From an uncultured Prevotellaceae bacterium (lineage in GTDB: Bacteria > Bacteroidota > Bacteroidia > Bacteroidales > Bacteroidaceae), in assembly GCA_946415705.1 (NCBI GenBank), contig CAMKTN010000002.1, forward strand, positions 1 through 64,000: 64,000 nucleotides of DNA. Reading direction: 5' to 3'. Position 1 is the stretch's first letter; each line of letters opens with the position of its first letter. This document shows, in pieces, positions 28,206 through 37,078 of the stretch. The position numbers and the translations under genes are program-made. The notes beneath the pieces were generated by a model. The model saw only the letters and a list, made by a program, of their open reading frames with translations, was not told the origin of the DNA and did no database searches.

Positions 28206-29393
28206 ATGAAGAACAATCTCTTTTTTAAACTAACGCTGCTCTCCCTATTGTACATACTCCCCTCTCTGCTTAGAGAGGGGTCGGGGGTGAGTCTGGCACA
28301 AGGTGTCATCTTCGAACCCGAAGGCACCACCCTCGAACAGGCTGCCGCCAAGGCACAAGCCGAGAACAAGCTCATCTTCCTCGACTGCTACACCACCTGG
28401 TGCGGTCCCTGTAAGAAGATGGTTCGCGAGACCTTCCCCCAGGAGAGTGTCGGCACATACATGAACGCCAAGTTTGTGAACCTGAAGATTGATATGGAGT
28501 CCGCCTATGGCGCTCCGCTGGCCAAGAAGCTGCAGGTGCAGGCTTACCCCACCTTCGTCATCTTCACCGCCAACGCCGAGGAGATCAACCGCATCCTGGG
28601 CTACCACGATGCCGAGAGCTTCATCAAGGTGCTTGAGGAGAAGAGCCAGGACAACTCCTCCGGCCCCCTGCAGCAACGCTGGCGCAGCGGCGACCGCGAC
28701 CCGCAGTTCCTCATGGAGTACCTGCAGACCCTCAACGCCTCCTACAAGGCCGATGAGGCTAACGATGTCGCCGAGGCCATCCTCGACGGCAAGGAGGAGA
28801 CCTTCGCCGCCGACAGCACCCTCCGCATGGTCTTCATGCGCAACATCACCAACCCCTTCGCCAAGAGCTTCACCTACACCGTGCAGCACCCCCAGGCCCT
28901 CATGGACGCCATCGGCGAGTTCCCCGTACAGATGAAGCTCGCCAACGTCATGTCCGCCTACCAGCGCCAGCTCATCATCGAAGCTGATGGCACAGCCACC
29001 CTCGACCAGGAGAAATACGACCGCTTCTCCAACCTCCTCGACTCCCTCCAAATCCAGAATGCCGACCACTACCGCCTGATGACCCTCATCACCCTTGCCG
29101 AAAAGCAGAAGGACTGGACCAGCTATCTCAACAACATTCGCAAATACATGGCCAACCCCGCCCTCGACGCCGATGACATGCAACTCGCCAGATGGACAAA
29201 GGCCTTTACCCCCGACACCGACAAACTCTACAAAACCCAGATGCAGGCCATTCTCCGCAAGCGCCTCAGCGATATCCGCGAGGGCAAGCGTGAACCCCAG
29301 ACCCGTGTCGGCAACATGAAGCTCTCCCGTCCCACCGACGAGCTCCTCGAAATGATCATCAACGCCCTCGACGGCAAAATGCCCGGCCAGTAA
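28206..29393 (+). CDS. Secreted thioredoxin-fold protein
   Basis: 395 aa. Signal peptide carrying a right arm (28256-28293, translated LPSLLREGSGVSL) and then AQGVIFEPEG. Thioredoxin fold at about 40-150 with LDCYTTWCGPCKKM (CxxC active site) and the cis-Pro segment VQAYPTFVIF. A C-terminal ~230-residue helical region has no recognised family. Probably a periplasmic or outer-membrane disulfide reductase or chaperone acting with the SusC/D system. No left arm remains upstream; the gap holds only ATAACGTAATAACGA-like sequence. Confidence 0.88.
   Translation: MKNNLFFKLTLLSLLYILPSLLREGSGVSLAQGVIFEPEGTTLEQAAAKAQAENKLIFLDCYTTWCGPCKKMVRETFPQESVGTYMNAKFVNLKIDMESAYGAPLAKKLQVQAYPTFVIFTANAEEINRILGYHDAESFIKVLEEKSQDNSSGPLQQRWRSGDRDPQFLMEYLQTLNASYKADEANDVAEAILDGKEETFAADSTLRMVFMRNITNPFAKSFTYTVQHPQALMDAIGEFPVQMKLANVMSAYQRQLIIEADGTATLDQEKYDRFSNLLDSLQIQNADHYRLMTLITLAEKQKDWTSYLNNIRKYMANPALDADDMQLARWTKAFTPDTDKLYKTQMQAILRKRLSDIREGKREPQTRVGNMKLSRPTDELLEMIINALDGKMPGQ
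28256..28293 (+). repeat. Solitary right palindromic arm in the thioredoxin-fold gene
   Basis: ACTCCCCTCTCTGCTTAGAG followed by the GGGGTCGGGGGTGAGTC tail. It is translated in the usual L-P-S phase inside the signal peptide, 51 nt after the ATG. Confidence 0.85.
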
Positions 29394-29395
29394 TC

Positions 29396-29472
29396 TCGTT
29401 CCGTTTGTTGCTGTGCCACAATTCCGTCCCGTTTGTTAGTAATTCCGTCCCGTTTGTTGCTGTGCCACAGCA
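29396..29472. repeat. Tandem ATTCCGTCCCGTTTGTT repeat
   Basis: Three imperfect copies of TTCCGTCCCGTTTGTT, two of them followed by GCTGTGCCACA, between the thioredoxin-fold gene and the next gene. An in-frame extension of the next ORF through this array is not a credible N-terminus. Confidence 0.75.
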
Positions 29473-29494
29473 ACCCCTAATAACTCAAAAAGCA

Positions 29495-30895
29495 ATGAAA
29501 AAACTTCTTTTCTTTTTGGCCGCTCTCTTCTTCCTGAGCGCCTCCGCTTCCGCCCAAATGAAGCTCATCAAACGCACCACCGTCAGCGCCTCTGACTCCT
29601 ACGCCACCTATCAACTCTATGACAACACCGGCAACAACGTCTATACCGTCCGTCCCAGCGTCGAGGAAATCCTCTACACCTACAACGAACTCTTCCAGAT
29701 CGCCAAGATGGAGTACCTCCTCAAAGATGGCGAGGAAAGCAACTACAATATCCTCTACACCTACAACGAACTCGGTCAGGTAGCTATGGAAGAAGAATTC
29801 TATGGCGAGCGCTCCAACGGCACCACCACTTACACCTACGATGCCCACGGCAACCGCACCTCCATCACCAACTCGCGTGGTGGCATGCCTATCCCCATCC
29901 AAAACACCTACGATGGCGAAGGCAACCTCATAAAGGTCGAGACCATGCACCCGTTGATGCAAACCGTGGTAATGACCACCGTCGATTACACCTATGAGAA
30001 CGGCCTCCTTGTTAGTGAGGTGCGCTCTTCACAAGGTGTAGTTTCCGAGAAGATTGCTTACACCTATAATGAAACAGGTCTGCTCATCCAGCAGCAGAAC
30101 AAGGATGCCGAGGATGCCGTCGTCTCTACCACCACCTTCACTTATGCCGACATCGACGTCTCCTACATCCCCCAGAGCGTCCTCGTCACCCCCAACGCGG
30201 GTAACACCCTCACCATCACCTGGCAGGGCACTGCCACCCATGTCTTCGTTGCCGGTCAATGCTACGAGGTCAGCGGCAACTCCTTCACCACCCCCGCTCT
30301 GCAGGACGGCACCTACACCGTCTATGTCGCCAACAACGGCAACGCCGCCATCATCGCCGAGGTCACCGTATATGACACCTCCAAGGTCGGCGTCTCCAAC
30401 GTCCACCTGACAGGCGGCATCTATTATGAGTGGCAGACCTACACCGACTACCACGGCGAGGAGAAGACCGCCATTGGCTTTATGTTCCCCATCGCGTGGA
30501 CGCTCCCCGAAGGCTCACAGCCCCAGAGCTACCGCATCTACTACAACAGCACCTATTACGTCGATGTCGAGGACGGCACCCTCCGCAGCTACACCATTCC
30601 CGCCATCAACACCACCAACTACGTCATGGGACAGGGCGTAGTGACCCTCCCCTTCGAGATCCGCGTCATCGCCATCTATGCCACCGGCCAGATGGAGCCC
30701 GCCAACGTCATCTCCTACACCCTCGAGCAGACTCAGGAGATCATAGCCCTCTCAGTGCCCATGCTGCCCTCAGACACGAAGTCCAATGCCCCCGTCGAGT
30801 ACTTCGACGTCACCGGCAAGCGCCTCGGCAGTAACACCCACGGCCTGATCATCGAGCGCCAAGCCGGCAATGTGCGTAAGTACATGAAGAAATGA
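29495..30895 (+). CDS. Secreted YD-repeat-like protein
   Basis: 466 aa from ATG 29495 (MKKLLFFLAALFFLSASASA, signal peptide); the upstream in-frame ATG at 29405 lies in a tandem repeat and is rejected. Residues 45-230 contain short YD-like repeats (LYTYNELFQIAKMEYLL, YTYDAHGNRTSI, YTYENGLLVSEV) like those of RHS proteins. A beta-sandwich region follows. The C-terminus (EYFDVTGKRLGSNTHGLIIE) matches the tail shared with three other secreted proteins in the window. Function unknown. Confidence 0.82.
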   Translation: MKKLLFFLAALFFLSASASAQMKLIKRTTVSASDSYATYQLYDNTGNNVYTVRPSVEEILYTYNELFQIAKMEYLLKDGEESNYNILYTYNELGQVAMEEEFYGERSNGTTTYTYDAHGNRTSITNSRGGMPIPIQNTYDGEGNLIKVETMHPLMQTVVMTTVDYTYENGLLVSEVRSSQGVVSEKIAYTYNETGLLIQQQNKDAEDAVVSTTTFTYADIDVSYIPQSVLVTPNAGNTLTITWQGTATHVFVAGQCYEVSGNSFTTPALQDGTYTVYVANNGNAAIIAEVTVYDTSKVGVSNVHLTGGIYYEWQTYTDYHGEEKTAIGFMFPIAWTLPEGSQPQSYRIYYNSTYYVDVEDGTLRSYTIPAINTTNYVMGQGVVTLPFEIRVIAIYATGQMEPANVISYTLEQTQEIIALSVPMLPSDTKSNAPVEYFDVTGKRLGSNTHGLIIERQAGNVRKYMKK

Positions 30896-30998
30896 AATCC
30901 CCCCGCCAGAACTAAGAACCTTTTCACGGAAATACACGGACAAGTACGGAAAACCGCGGAAATTCCCGATAGAATCGGTGTTTTTATGGTTTTTACCA

Positions 30999-31054
30999 CA
31001 GCAGGCTGTATCATGCGATGCAGCTTGCTGCGTAAGCTGATGCAGCTAGCTGCA
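30999..31054. repeat. Diverged copy of the GCAGCAGGCTGCATC palindrome plus a second palindrome
   Basis: CAGCAGGCTGTATC / GATGCAGCTTGCTG pairs fully as RNA if G-U pairs are allowed, with a 4-nt loop. It is followed at once by the perfect palindrome TGCAGCTAGCTGCA. It lies 21 kb from the two copies after asd. Confidence 0.65.
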
Positions 31055-31434
31055 TTCACTCTTTCTTTTAAACTTTCACACTCTTCCAATGACCGAACCT
31101 AAATCTTATATCGGGTCGTCACTTCGTTCCTCAAAATTGAAACAAAAATTTTTGCTTTAATTTTATTTGTAATTTTTGCTTTAATTTTGAGCGCAGCGAC
31201 CCCTTGATTCTCTGCGCCAGCCTTCTTTGCGTCTTCGCGGTTGAAAAAAGAATGATTGTTTTCTTGTTTTTGTTTCCAATCCACAGATTTAAGTACCGAT
31301 TTAGGTCTGATTTCCGTTCCTCCTGCCTACCCTTTAGTGTACAGAAATCCCCCTTTTGAGTATTAAATGCGCCCTTGAACGTCACTTTTAACAATGTTTA
31401 ACGTGCCATTAAAGACACTTTAGCCGTTTCTTCG

Positions 31435-31442
31435 TACCTTTG
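31435..31442 (+). promoter_or_regulatory. -7 promoter motif for the 1688-aa protein gene
   Basis: TACCTTTG. It implies a 5' leader of about 130 nt containing a CCCTCGCGCGGGAG-type hairpin (about 31476-31495). Confidence 0.6.
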
Positions 31443-31577
31443 CCCCGACTTTGGAGTAGCGGCTCCGCATCACCCTCCCTCGCGCGGGAGCGCGTACCTA
31501 TTATAAATTGTCCCTTTTAGAACTAGAAAACGAAATATACAACTAACAAATCAATCTATTAATTAACTATTAATCAA

Positions 31578-34500
31578 ATGAAAAGAATCAAACTTCTTTT
31601 CGCGGCGTTAGCCGCGATGGTCAGCTTGGGTGTTCAGGCCCAGTTGACAGACGGTACCGTGTACTGGATTCAGGATGCTGGTACTGGACAATTCATTAGC
31701 CAGGGTGCCAACTGGGGTACTCAAGCTACTGTTCAAGAAGTGGGCGGTCTCGGCTTTGAAGCTGTCTATGTTTCCGATGGTGTTTATAAACTGAAAAACA
31801 TCATGTGGAACAAAGTCAACAATACAGACCTTGGACTTCGTACATCTGACCGCTATTGTGATCAGGCTGCTGGCGACGTTACGTTGATTTCCTCTGGTAA
31901 TGGCTATAAGCTCAGCACGGCCGATGGTGGCTATCTTTGTAATAATGGTTCTGCTACAAGTTATGGTGTGAAGGCTCTTGGCTCGACTGATGATGAAGCC
32001 GCAGCCACCGTATGGAAGTTCCTCACTAAGAGCGAGTACGATGCTGCCATCCAAGCCTATAAGGATGGTAAGGCCGCAACATACGCAACAAACCTTGGTT
32101 ACAGCAGCGTCACAAGTGTTTCTGCTCTTGAGACACTTATCAACGATGCTAATCAGTTCATTAGCAAAGATTATACAAGCAGTATTACTAATGCAGCTCT
32201 TAACGCAGGTAATACGACTGGTTGGACTGCCACGAAACCTAATCAACAAGCTCAAGCATTTAGCTCTGAGAATGGTACAATGGCAGAAGCTTGGAATGGC
32301 TGTGCTGTAGTAAACCAGAATGTTACAGGCTTGCCAAATGGACTCTATAAAATCACTTTTGTAGGAACATTTCGTCCAAAGGATAATGCGAGTTCTGGAA
32401 AACTCTCTTCGGAACAAACGAGTAGCCCTGCTTATGTATTTGCTAATGATGCCAAGGAAGAATTTATCCATTGGATTGATGTCACTGCAAAAGCTAATAA
32501 TCGTACAGGTGTGAAGAATAATGCAGCTGCTTATACGAGCACATTCTACACCTATGTGACTGATGGAAACCTTAATCTTGGAGTCAAGCAAGACACATGG
32601 TTTAACGGTCAAATGTGGTGTCCTTTCGGCTACTTCACACTGACTTATTACTCCGACCAGGTCAGCGATGAGGATGCCGCCGCCCTGCTCGCTACTGTAC
32701 CCGATGGCAAGATGAGTAATTCTACTCAAACTACCTTAGATAATGCAGTTTCTGCTTTTAATGCCAATAAGACCATTTCAAACTACAATACTTTGGCAGC
32801 TGCTATTTCAGCGGCCAATATCTCTGTTGCAGAATATGCAACTATTGACAGTGGTTCCATTCCCACAAATGTAATGGATGGTTGGTCCAAGAGTACACCT
32901 TCAGGTGATTTCCATGTTAATACTTGGTCCACAGAGGGTAACACCGACGGCTCTGGTATGACCACTCCGTTTATGGAGAATTGGGTGTCATCAGGTAGCG
33001 CTTTGGGAGCTGGCAGGGTATATTATTCGTTTACCGACCTGAATCCTGGTGAGACCTACGTTGTGACTGCTCGTGTACGTGTATTCAATGAAGCTGCTAC
33101 AGGCGTTACAGGTGCTACTTATTTCGTTGGTAACAGCACAAAGACGCTTGAGCAATTTGGTTCAGCATGTATAGGCGACTTCGCAAATAAGGGTAAGTTT
33201 GCAGTGCTCTCTTGCGCTGGTACTGTTGATGCTAATGGCGATTTGCAATTCGGTGTTGAGTTGGCGGAAGGTTCTCCCATCAACTGGGTTGCCATTAAGG
33301 ATGTGACCATTGCAGTTGGTACAGGCGACGTTCCTACATCAATAGAGCTGAATAAGACATCTGTTTCTTTGACAACAGGTAGCGCAGATGCTCTTGTTGC
33401 AACTATCACTCCCGCTACTGCTGATGATAAGACCATCATCTGGTCTACTTCTGATGCGAGCGTAGTAAGCGTTTCTGGCGGCAACATCGTTGCTCTGAAG
33501 GCTGGTACTGCTACTATTACTGCCAATGCATTCGCAGGCGATAATGTAAATGCAACATGCACAGTTACCGTAGCCGATGCTGCAGCTCCTGCATTCTACA
33601 GCGAGACTATCGCTGCTGGTGACTACTACATCATGAATGCCGCTACAGGTACTTTCCTCGGCGGTGGCAATAGCTGGGGTACACAGGCTTCTGTCGTTGA
33701 ACATGGCATTCCTTTCGGTGTTGCCGTTGGCGAAGGTGTTTATACCTTGGATTCTTATACTTATAATAAAGCGACCGATCACTTCTTAAATGGAACATAC
33801 GTGGATGGCGCTTCAACGAACCTTTACATCACATCTCTTGGCAATGGTAAGTTCAGCATCTCAACAGCCGACGGCTCTGCCTTTGAGACAGTATTAGCTG
33901 GCTCCACTGTTGTTTCCAATACAGCTGCTAACGCAGACAGCCCACTTGCCCAGTGGTACTTCCTCTCAAAGAACGACCGCGACAAGATGCTTCAGAGTGC
34001 AACAGCTGAGAATCCTGTAGATGCTACTTACTACATCAAACAGGCTAACATCAGCCGTAACCGTTCTGCTGGTGCTTTCAATTTGAATGCTTGGAATCCC
34101 TATTCAAATGCAGGCGGCGATAATTCCAATTTCAACTTCTTCAAGGAAAATGCAGCAACCGATGTATGGCAGAAAATTGAAGGAATTCCCAATGGTACTT
34201 ATACTTTGAAGATGCAAGGATGCACTACGGGTTCTGCTACTCTTTGGGCTAATACGGCGTCTGTAGATATCCTCGCCAACGATGGTGACATCACAGACCA
34301 GGCATCAGCATCCACAGCTTTCACCGCTGGAAAGTATGTAAATACCCTCGAGAACATCACCGTCACAGACCGCACCCTCACAATTACTGTGAAGAGCGAT
34401 GATACGGATAAGATTCTTGCTTTCGACAACTTCGAACTCTATCTGACCTCCTACACCGCCAACACTGGCGTCACCGCTTCCATCGACAAAGCAGAGATTG

Positions 34501-36644
34501 AGCTTGGTTCAACGGCGCAGATTACTGCTGCTACAGATCCCGCCACCGCTTCCTTCAATGCCCTCACTTACGCATCTAGCGATAAAACAGTAGCTACCGT
34601 TGATGAGAATGGTCAGGTAACCGGTCAGAAGCTTGGTACTGCTACCATCACTGTTACAGCCAATGAGATGGAGAACTTCTCCACCACCGTTGAAGTAACT
34701 GTCGTTGCCGTTACTCCCACGGCTCTCGCATTCGAGACCAGCAAGATTGCTCTCAACAAGGAGACCGCAACTGCTACGCTCGTGCTTGTTCCCACTCCCG
34801 AAGGTGCTAACACCTCTGTCACATGGAGTAGCTCTGATGAGTCTGTTGCCACCGTCGCAGACGGCGTTGTAACTGCTCTTGCTAATGGTACTGCTACTAT
34901 CACGGCCACCAGCACCCTTGACACTGAGGTGAAGGCTGAGGCTACAGTGACCGTAGCATTCCCCGAGGCTGCTACTCCTGACGACTACTATGTGAATAGC
35001 GGTGCTACCCGTACCAACTACACCGTAGGTGAGAATCTCATCAAGAACGGTGCATTTGAGTATGGTAACAACTTCTACGGATGGACTGTTGGTGATGGTA
35101 CTCCTATGAGTGCTAGCAACTTCGATCTCATTACTGAGGAAGACAACCATTACATCAAAGCTAGCGGTCATACTGGTGCTGGTGGTGTGAACTCCATCGG
35201 AACAGGTTGGGCTATCGAGGCTGGTAAGACCTATGTATTCGGTTACAGGGTGAAAGCTACTTCTGCAGGAAACTCGGAGTTCCATAAGGTAACTCTTACC
35301 AACACGCTTGGAACGGAAACACTGCAGGTTTCTGACAACGCAACGGCTGTAGGTACAGACTGGACAGATGTCAAGTACACCTTCACCAATACCGATGGCT
35401 ATGCATACGTTCAGTTCCGTGCACGTTGGCTGAATAGCGCCAATAGCTTCGACGACTTCTATCTCTGCGAGGTAGAGGGCACCACTGAGGGTAACGTGGA
35501 CTACGTTACTGCTGCTATTCCTACAGCCAACATCGGCACTGCTGCCTTCCAGTACAGCCAGGATGCTATCTATGCTGCTAATGCCCTCGTTCAGGGCGAG
35601 GCTACCGTTGCTGACGTAGAGGCTGCTTATACAGCTCTGACAACGATCAACGAGCCTGCTGATGGTCAGCTCTTCAATGTTGTCCTCACCTATGCTGGCT
35701 GGACATACAATAACAAGGCCATGACCTATTTGGCAGGTGACCGCAGTGATATGGGTGGCTACAACATCAAGTATCAGGCTGATGCCAACCAGAACCTTGC
35801 TCAGGCATTCACCTTCACCAAGGTCAGCGGCAACAACTACAAGATGTCGCAGATTGATGCTGATGGCAATGTCCGCTATATCAGCACAGGTGTTCCTTAC
35901 GGCGGTAACACAAGCCAGATTCGCACTACTACCGAGTTCGATGATGCACTTGTAGTAACTGTCATCCCGACAGCAACCGAAGGTGTATGGAATCTGAAGA
36001 ACACCGAGGCCAACAACTACATCGGTTCTCAGGATGCTGGTGTTTACACCGTGAACTCCCACATCGACTTCAACATCATCAAGACCACCAAGCCCAGCAT
36101 CACCATCAGCACGACGGCTGCTGGTTATGGTACTGTTATGGTTCCGTTCGCAGTGGCTAGTCTGCCCGAAGGCGTGAAGGCTTACAGCGTGAGTGAAGTA
36201 GCTGGTGACAAACTGACCCTCACAGAAGTTGATGCTCTTGAGGCCAACAAGCCTTACATCATCGAAGGTGAATGGGAAGCTGTCCTGACGGGCGACGCCC
36301 AGGGTACAGCTCTTAATTACACGGAGGGCCTGCTCACTGGTGTCTATAATTCTCAGGAGGTTGAAGCTGGCAAGTATGTTCTCCAGATGATTAACGAAAA
36401 GACTGGCTTCTATCAGGTAGAAGCTGAACACGAGCCCACGATTACTGCTAACCACGCTTATCTGACCGTTCCCGGCGCTAGTTCTGTTAAGGCCTTCTTC
36501 TTTGACGAGGGTACGGCTACCGCTATCCAGAGCGTCTTCAGCGGCGTTGCTGCTGGCGAGATCTATGACCTCTCCGGTCGCAAGCTGAACAAGCTCCAGA
36601 AGGGCGTGAACATCGTCAATGGTAAGAAAGTAATGGTTAAGTAA
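31578..36644 (+). CDS. Very large Big_2-containing secreted surface protein
   Basis: 1688 aa. Signal peptide MKRIKLLFAALAAMVSLGVQ. Two homologous modules start with a segment of the form (D/A)GTVYWIQDAGTGQFIS and GDYYIMNAATGTFLG. At least three Big_2 Ig-like domains follow (coding about 33340-33580, 34460-34710 and 34715-34960), e.g. VTWSSSDESVATVADGVVTA. A carbohydrate-binding-like module (NLIKNGAFEYGNNFYGWTV) comes next, then a C-terminal region ending EIYDLSGRKLNKLQKGVNIV and a basic tail. Lower GC and a different codon style from the neighbouring SusC/D genes. Probably an exported surface or adhesion protein; ligand unknown. Confidence 0.85.
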   Translation: MKRIKLLFAALAAMVSLGVQAQLTDGTVYWIQDAGTGQFISQGANWGTQATVQEVGGLGFEAVYVSDGVYKLKNIMWNKVNNTDLGLRTSDRYCDQAAGDVTLISSGNGYKLSTADGGYLCNNGSATSYGVKALGSTDDEAAATVWKFLTKSEYDAAIQAYKDGKAATYATNLGYSSVTSVSALETLINDANQFISKDYTSSITNAALNAGNTTGWTATKPNQQAQAFSSENGTMAEAWNGCAVVNQNVTGLPNGLYKITFVGTFRPKDNASSGKLSSEQTSSPAYVFANDAKEEFIHWIDVTAKANNRTGVKNNAAAYTSTFYTYVTDGNLNLGVKQDTWFNGQMWCPFGYFTLTYYSDQVSDEDAAALLATVPDGKMSNSTQTTLDNAVSAFNANKTISNYNTLAAAISAANISVAEYATIDSGSIPTNVMDGWSKSTPSGDFHVNTWSTEGNTDGSGMTTPFMENWVSSGSALGAGRVYYSFTDLNPGETYVVTARVRVFNEAATGVTGATYFVGNSTKTLEQFGSACIGDFANKGKFAVLSCAGTVDANGDLQFGVELAEGSPINWVAIKDVTIAVGTGDVPTSIELNKTSVSLTTGSADALVATITPATADDKTIIWSTSDASVVSVSGGNIVALKAGTATITANAFAGDNVNATCTVTVADAAAPAFYSETIAAGDYYIMNAATGTFLGGGNSWGTQASVVEHGIPFGVAVGEGVYTLDSYTYNKATDHFLNGTYVDGASTNLYITSLGNGKFSISTADGSAFETVLAGSTVVSNTAANADSPLAQWYFLSKNDRDKMLQSATAENPVDATYYIKQANISRNRSAGAFNLNAWNPYSNAGGDNSNFNFFKENAATDVWQKIEGIPNGTYTLKMQGCTTGSATLWANTASVDILANDGDITDQASASTAFTAGKYVNTLENITVTDRTLTITVKSDDTDKILAFDNFELYLTSYTANTGVTASIDKAEIELGSTAQITAATDPATASFNALTYASSDKTVATVDENGQVTGQKLGTATITVTANEMENFSTTVEVTVVAVTPTALAFETSKIALNKETATATLVLVPTPEGANTSVTWSSSDESVATVADGVVTALANGTATITATSTLDTEVKAEATVTVAFPEAATPDDYYVNSGATRTNYTVGENLIKNGAFEYGNNFYGWTVGDGTPMSASNFDLITEEDNHYIKASGHTGAGGVNSIGTGWAIEAGKTYVFGYRVKATSAGNSEFHKVTLTNTLGTETLQVSDNATAVGTDWTDVKYTFTNTDGYAYVQFRARWLNSANSFDDFYLCEVEGTTEGNVDYVTAAIPTANIGTAAFQYSQDAIYAANALVQGEATVADVEAAYTALTTINEPADGQLFNVVLTYAGWTYNNKAMTYLAGDRSDMGGYNIKYQADANQNLAQAFTFTKVSGNNYKMSQIDADGNVRYISTGVPYGGNTSQIRTTTEFDDALVVTVIPTATEGVWNLKNTEANNYIGSQDAGVYTVNSHIDFNIIKTTKPSITISTTAAGYGTVMVPFAVASLPEGVKAYSVSEVAGDKLTLTEVDALEANKPYIIEGEWEAVLTGDAQGTALNYTEGLLTGVYNSQEVEAGKYVLQMINEKTGFYQVEAEHEPTITANHAYLTVPGASSVKAFFFDEGTATAIQSVFSGVAAGEIYDLSGRKLNKLQKGVNIVNGKKVMVK

Positions 36645-36646
36645 AA

Positions 36647-36796
36647 GACCCACTCCGCCCGTTGGGCACCCCTCCCGTCAGGGAGGGGAGGCCTGCGGGA
36701 AGATGGTGAAAATTGTATAATCAATAAACAATGACCCTATAAGCTCTCAAGCGCCAGCCGCTTCCCTCCCTCACGGGAGGGATTCGAGGGTGGGTC
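36647..36796 (+). repeat. Paired palindromic arms upstream of the 58-aa ORF
   Basis: Left arm 36647-36690 begins 2 nt after the TAA of the large surface protein gene. Right arm is 36761-36796. The spacer contains an ATG at 36731 that is in frame with the small gene but meets TAA after three codons. The usable start (36806) is past the right arm. Confidence 0.85.
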
Positions 36797-36805
36797 TTTA
36801 AGACT

Positions 36806-36982
36806 ATGGAAAAGAAAGTATATATCACTCCTGCGATGACACAGGATTATGTGCTTCCGGAAAGCATCATCGCTCTCTCTCTGGTTAACGATCAAAAAGC
36901 GGACCCGAATAAACCGGTCCTCACCAAGGAGCAGCAAGCTTGGGATATCTGGGGCGAGTCTGCTCCAGCTCCCCAGCAATAA
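36806..36982 (+). CDS. 58-aa small protein downstream of the large surface protein
   Basis: ATG GAA AAG AAA ... to TAA at 36980. The protein begins MEKKVYITPAMTQDYVLPES and ends in WDIWGESAPAPQQ. It has no signal peptide and no known domain that I recognise; the MEKK-x-YITP start resembles short uncharacterised proteins seen next to surface-protein genes in Bacteroidales. Codon usage is normal and the frame is open across the whole length. An older, longer start at 36731 would have read through the right palindromic arm but is broken by a stop codon. Followed by two hairpins (36999-37014 and 37043-37078). Confidence 0.65.
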   Translation: MEKKVYITPAMTQDYVLPESIIALSLVNDQKADPNKPVLTKEQQAWDIWGESAPAPQQ

Positions 36983-36998
36983 CCTTCCCTGATAGCTC

Positions 36999-37014
36999 CG
37001 GAGGTTTCCCTCCG
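36999..37014. repeat. Small CGGAGG/CCTCCG hairpin
   Basis: 6-bp stem with a 4-nt loop, 17 nt after the stop of the 58-aa gene. Confidence 0.4.
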
Positions 37015-37042
37015 CATTAGGTATTACTACCTACATACATCA

Positions 37043-37078
37043 AACAACAGCAGCTACAAATCCGTAGCTGCTGTTGTT
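37043..37078 (+). terminator. Hairpin terminator between convergent units
   Basis: A 15-bp perfect stem AACAACAGCAGCTAC / GTAGCTGCTGTTGTT with a 6-nt loop, followed on the plus strand by ATTTTGTG. It overlaps the stop of the last gene of the minus-strand cluster and probably ends both transcripts. Confidence 0.8.

Larger units (their letters stand above)
30896..31577. other. Gene-free region with dispersed repeats and a promoter
   Basis: 682 bases. In order: CGGAAA-rich stretch (about 30925-30965, resembling 13465-13510); a diverged copy of the GCAGCAGGCTGCATC palindrome (30999-31032) and a TGCAGCTAGCTGCA palindrome (31041-31054); an 18-bp direct repeat AATTTTTGCTTTAATTTT at 31147-31164 and 31171-31188; a stretch reading CTTTGCGTCTTCGCGGTT (about 31223-31240) that resembles a common intergenic repeat; and a TACCTTTG promoter at 31435. 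Minus-strand frames here look like translated repeat. Confidence 0.65.

Noticed and set aside
31131-31394. 87-codon minus-strand ORF
   Set aside because: Its sequence is a translated dispersed intergenic repeat (AKTQRRLAQRIKG type), with no start context.
34509-36653. 714-codon minus-strand open frame over the Big_2 protein
   Set aside because: Antisense of repetitive Big_2 coding; no domain or promoter.
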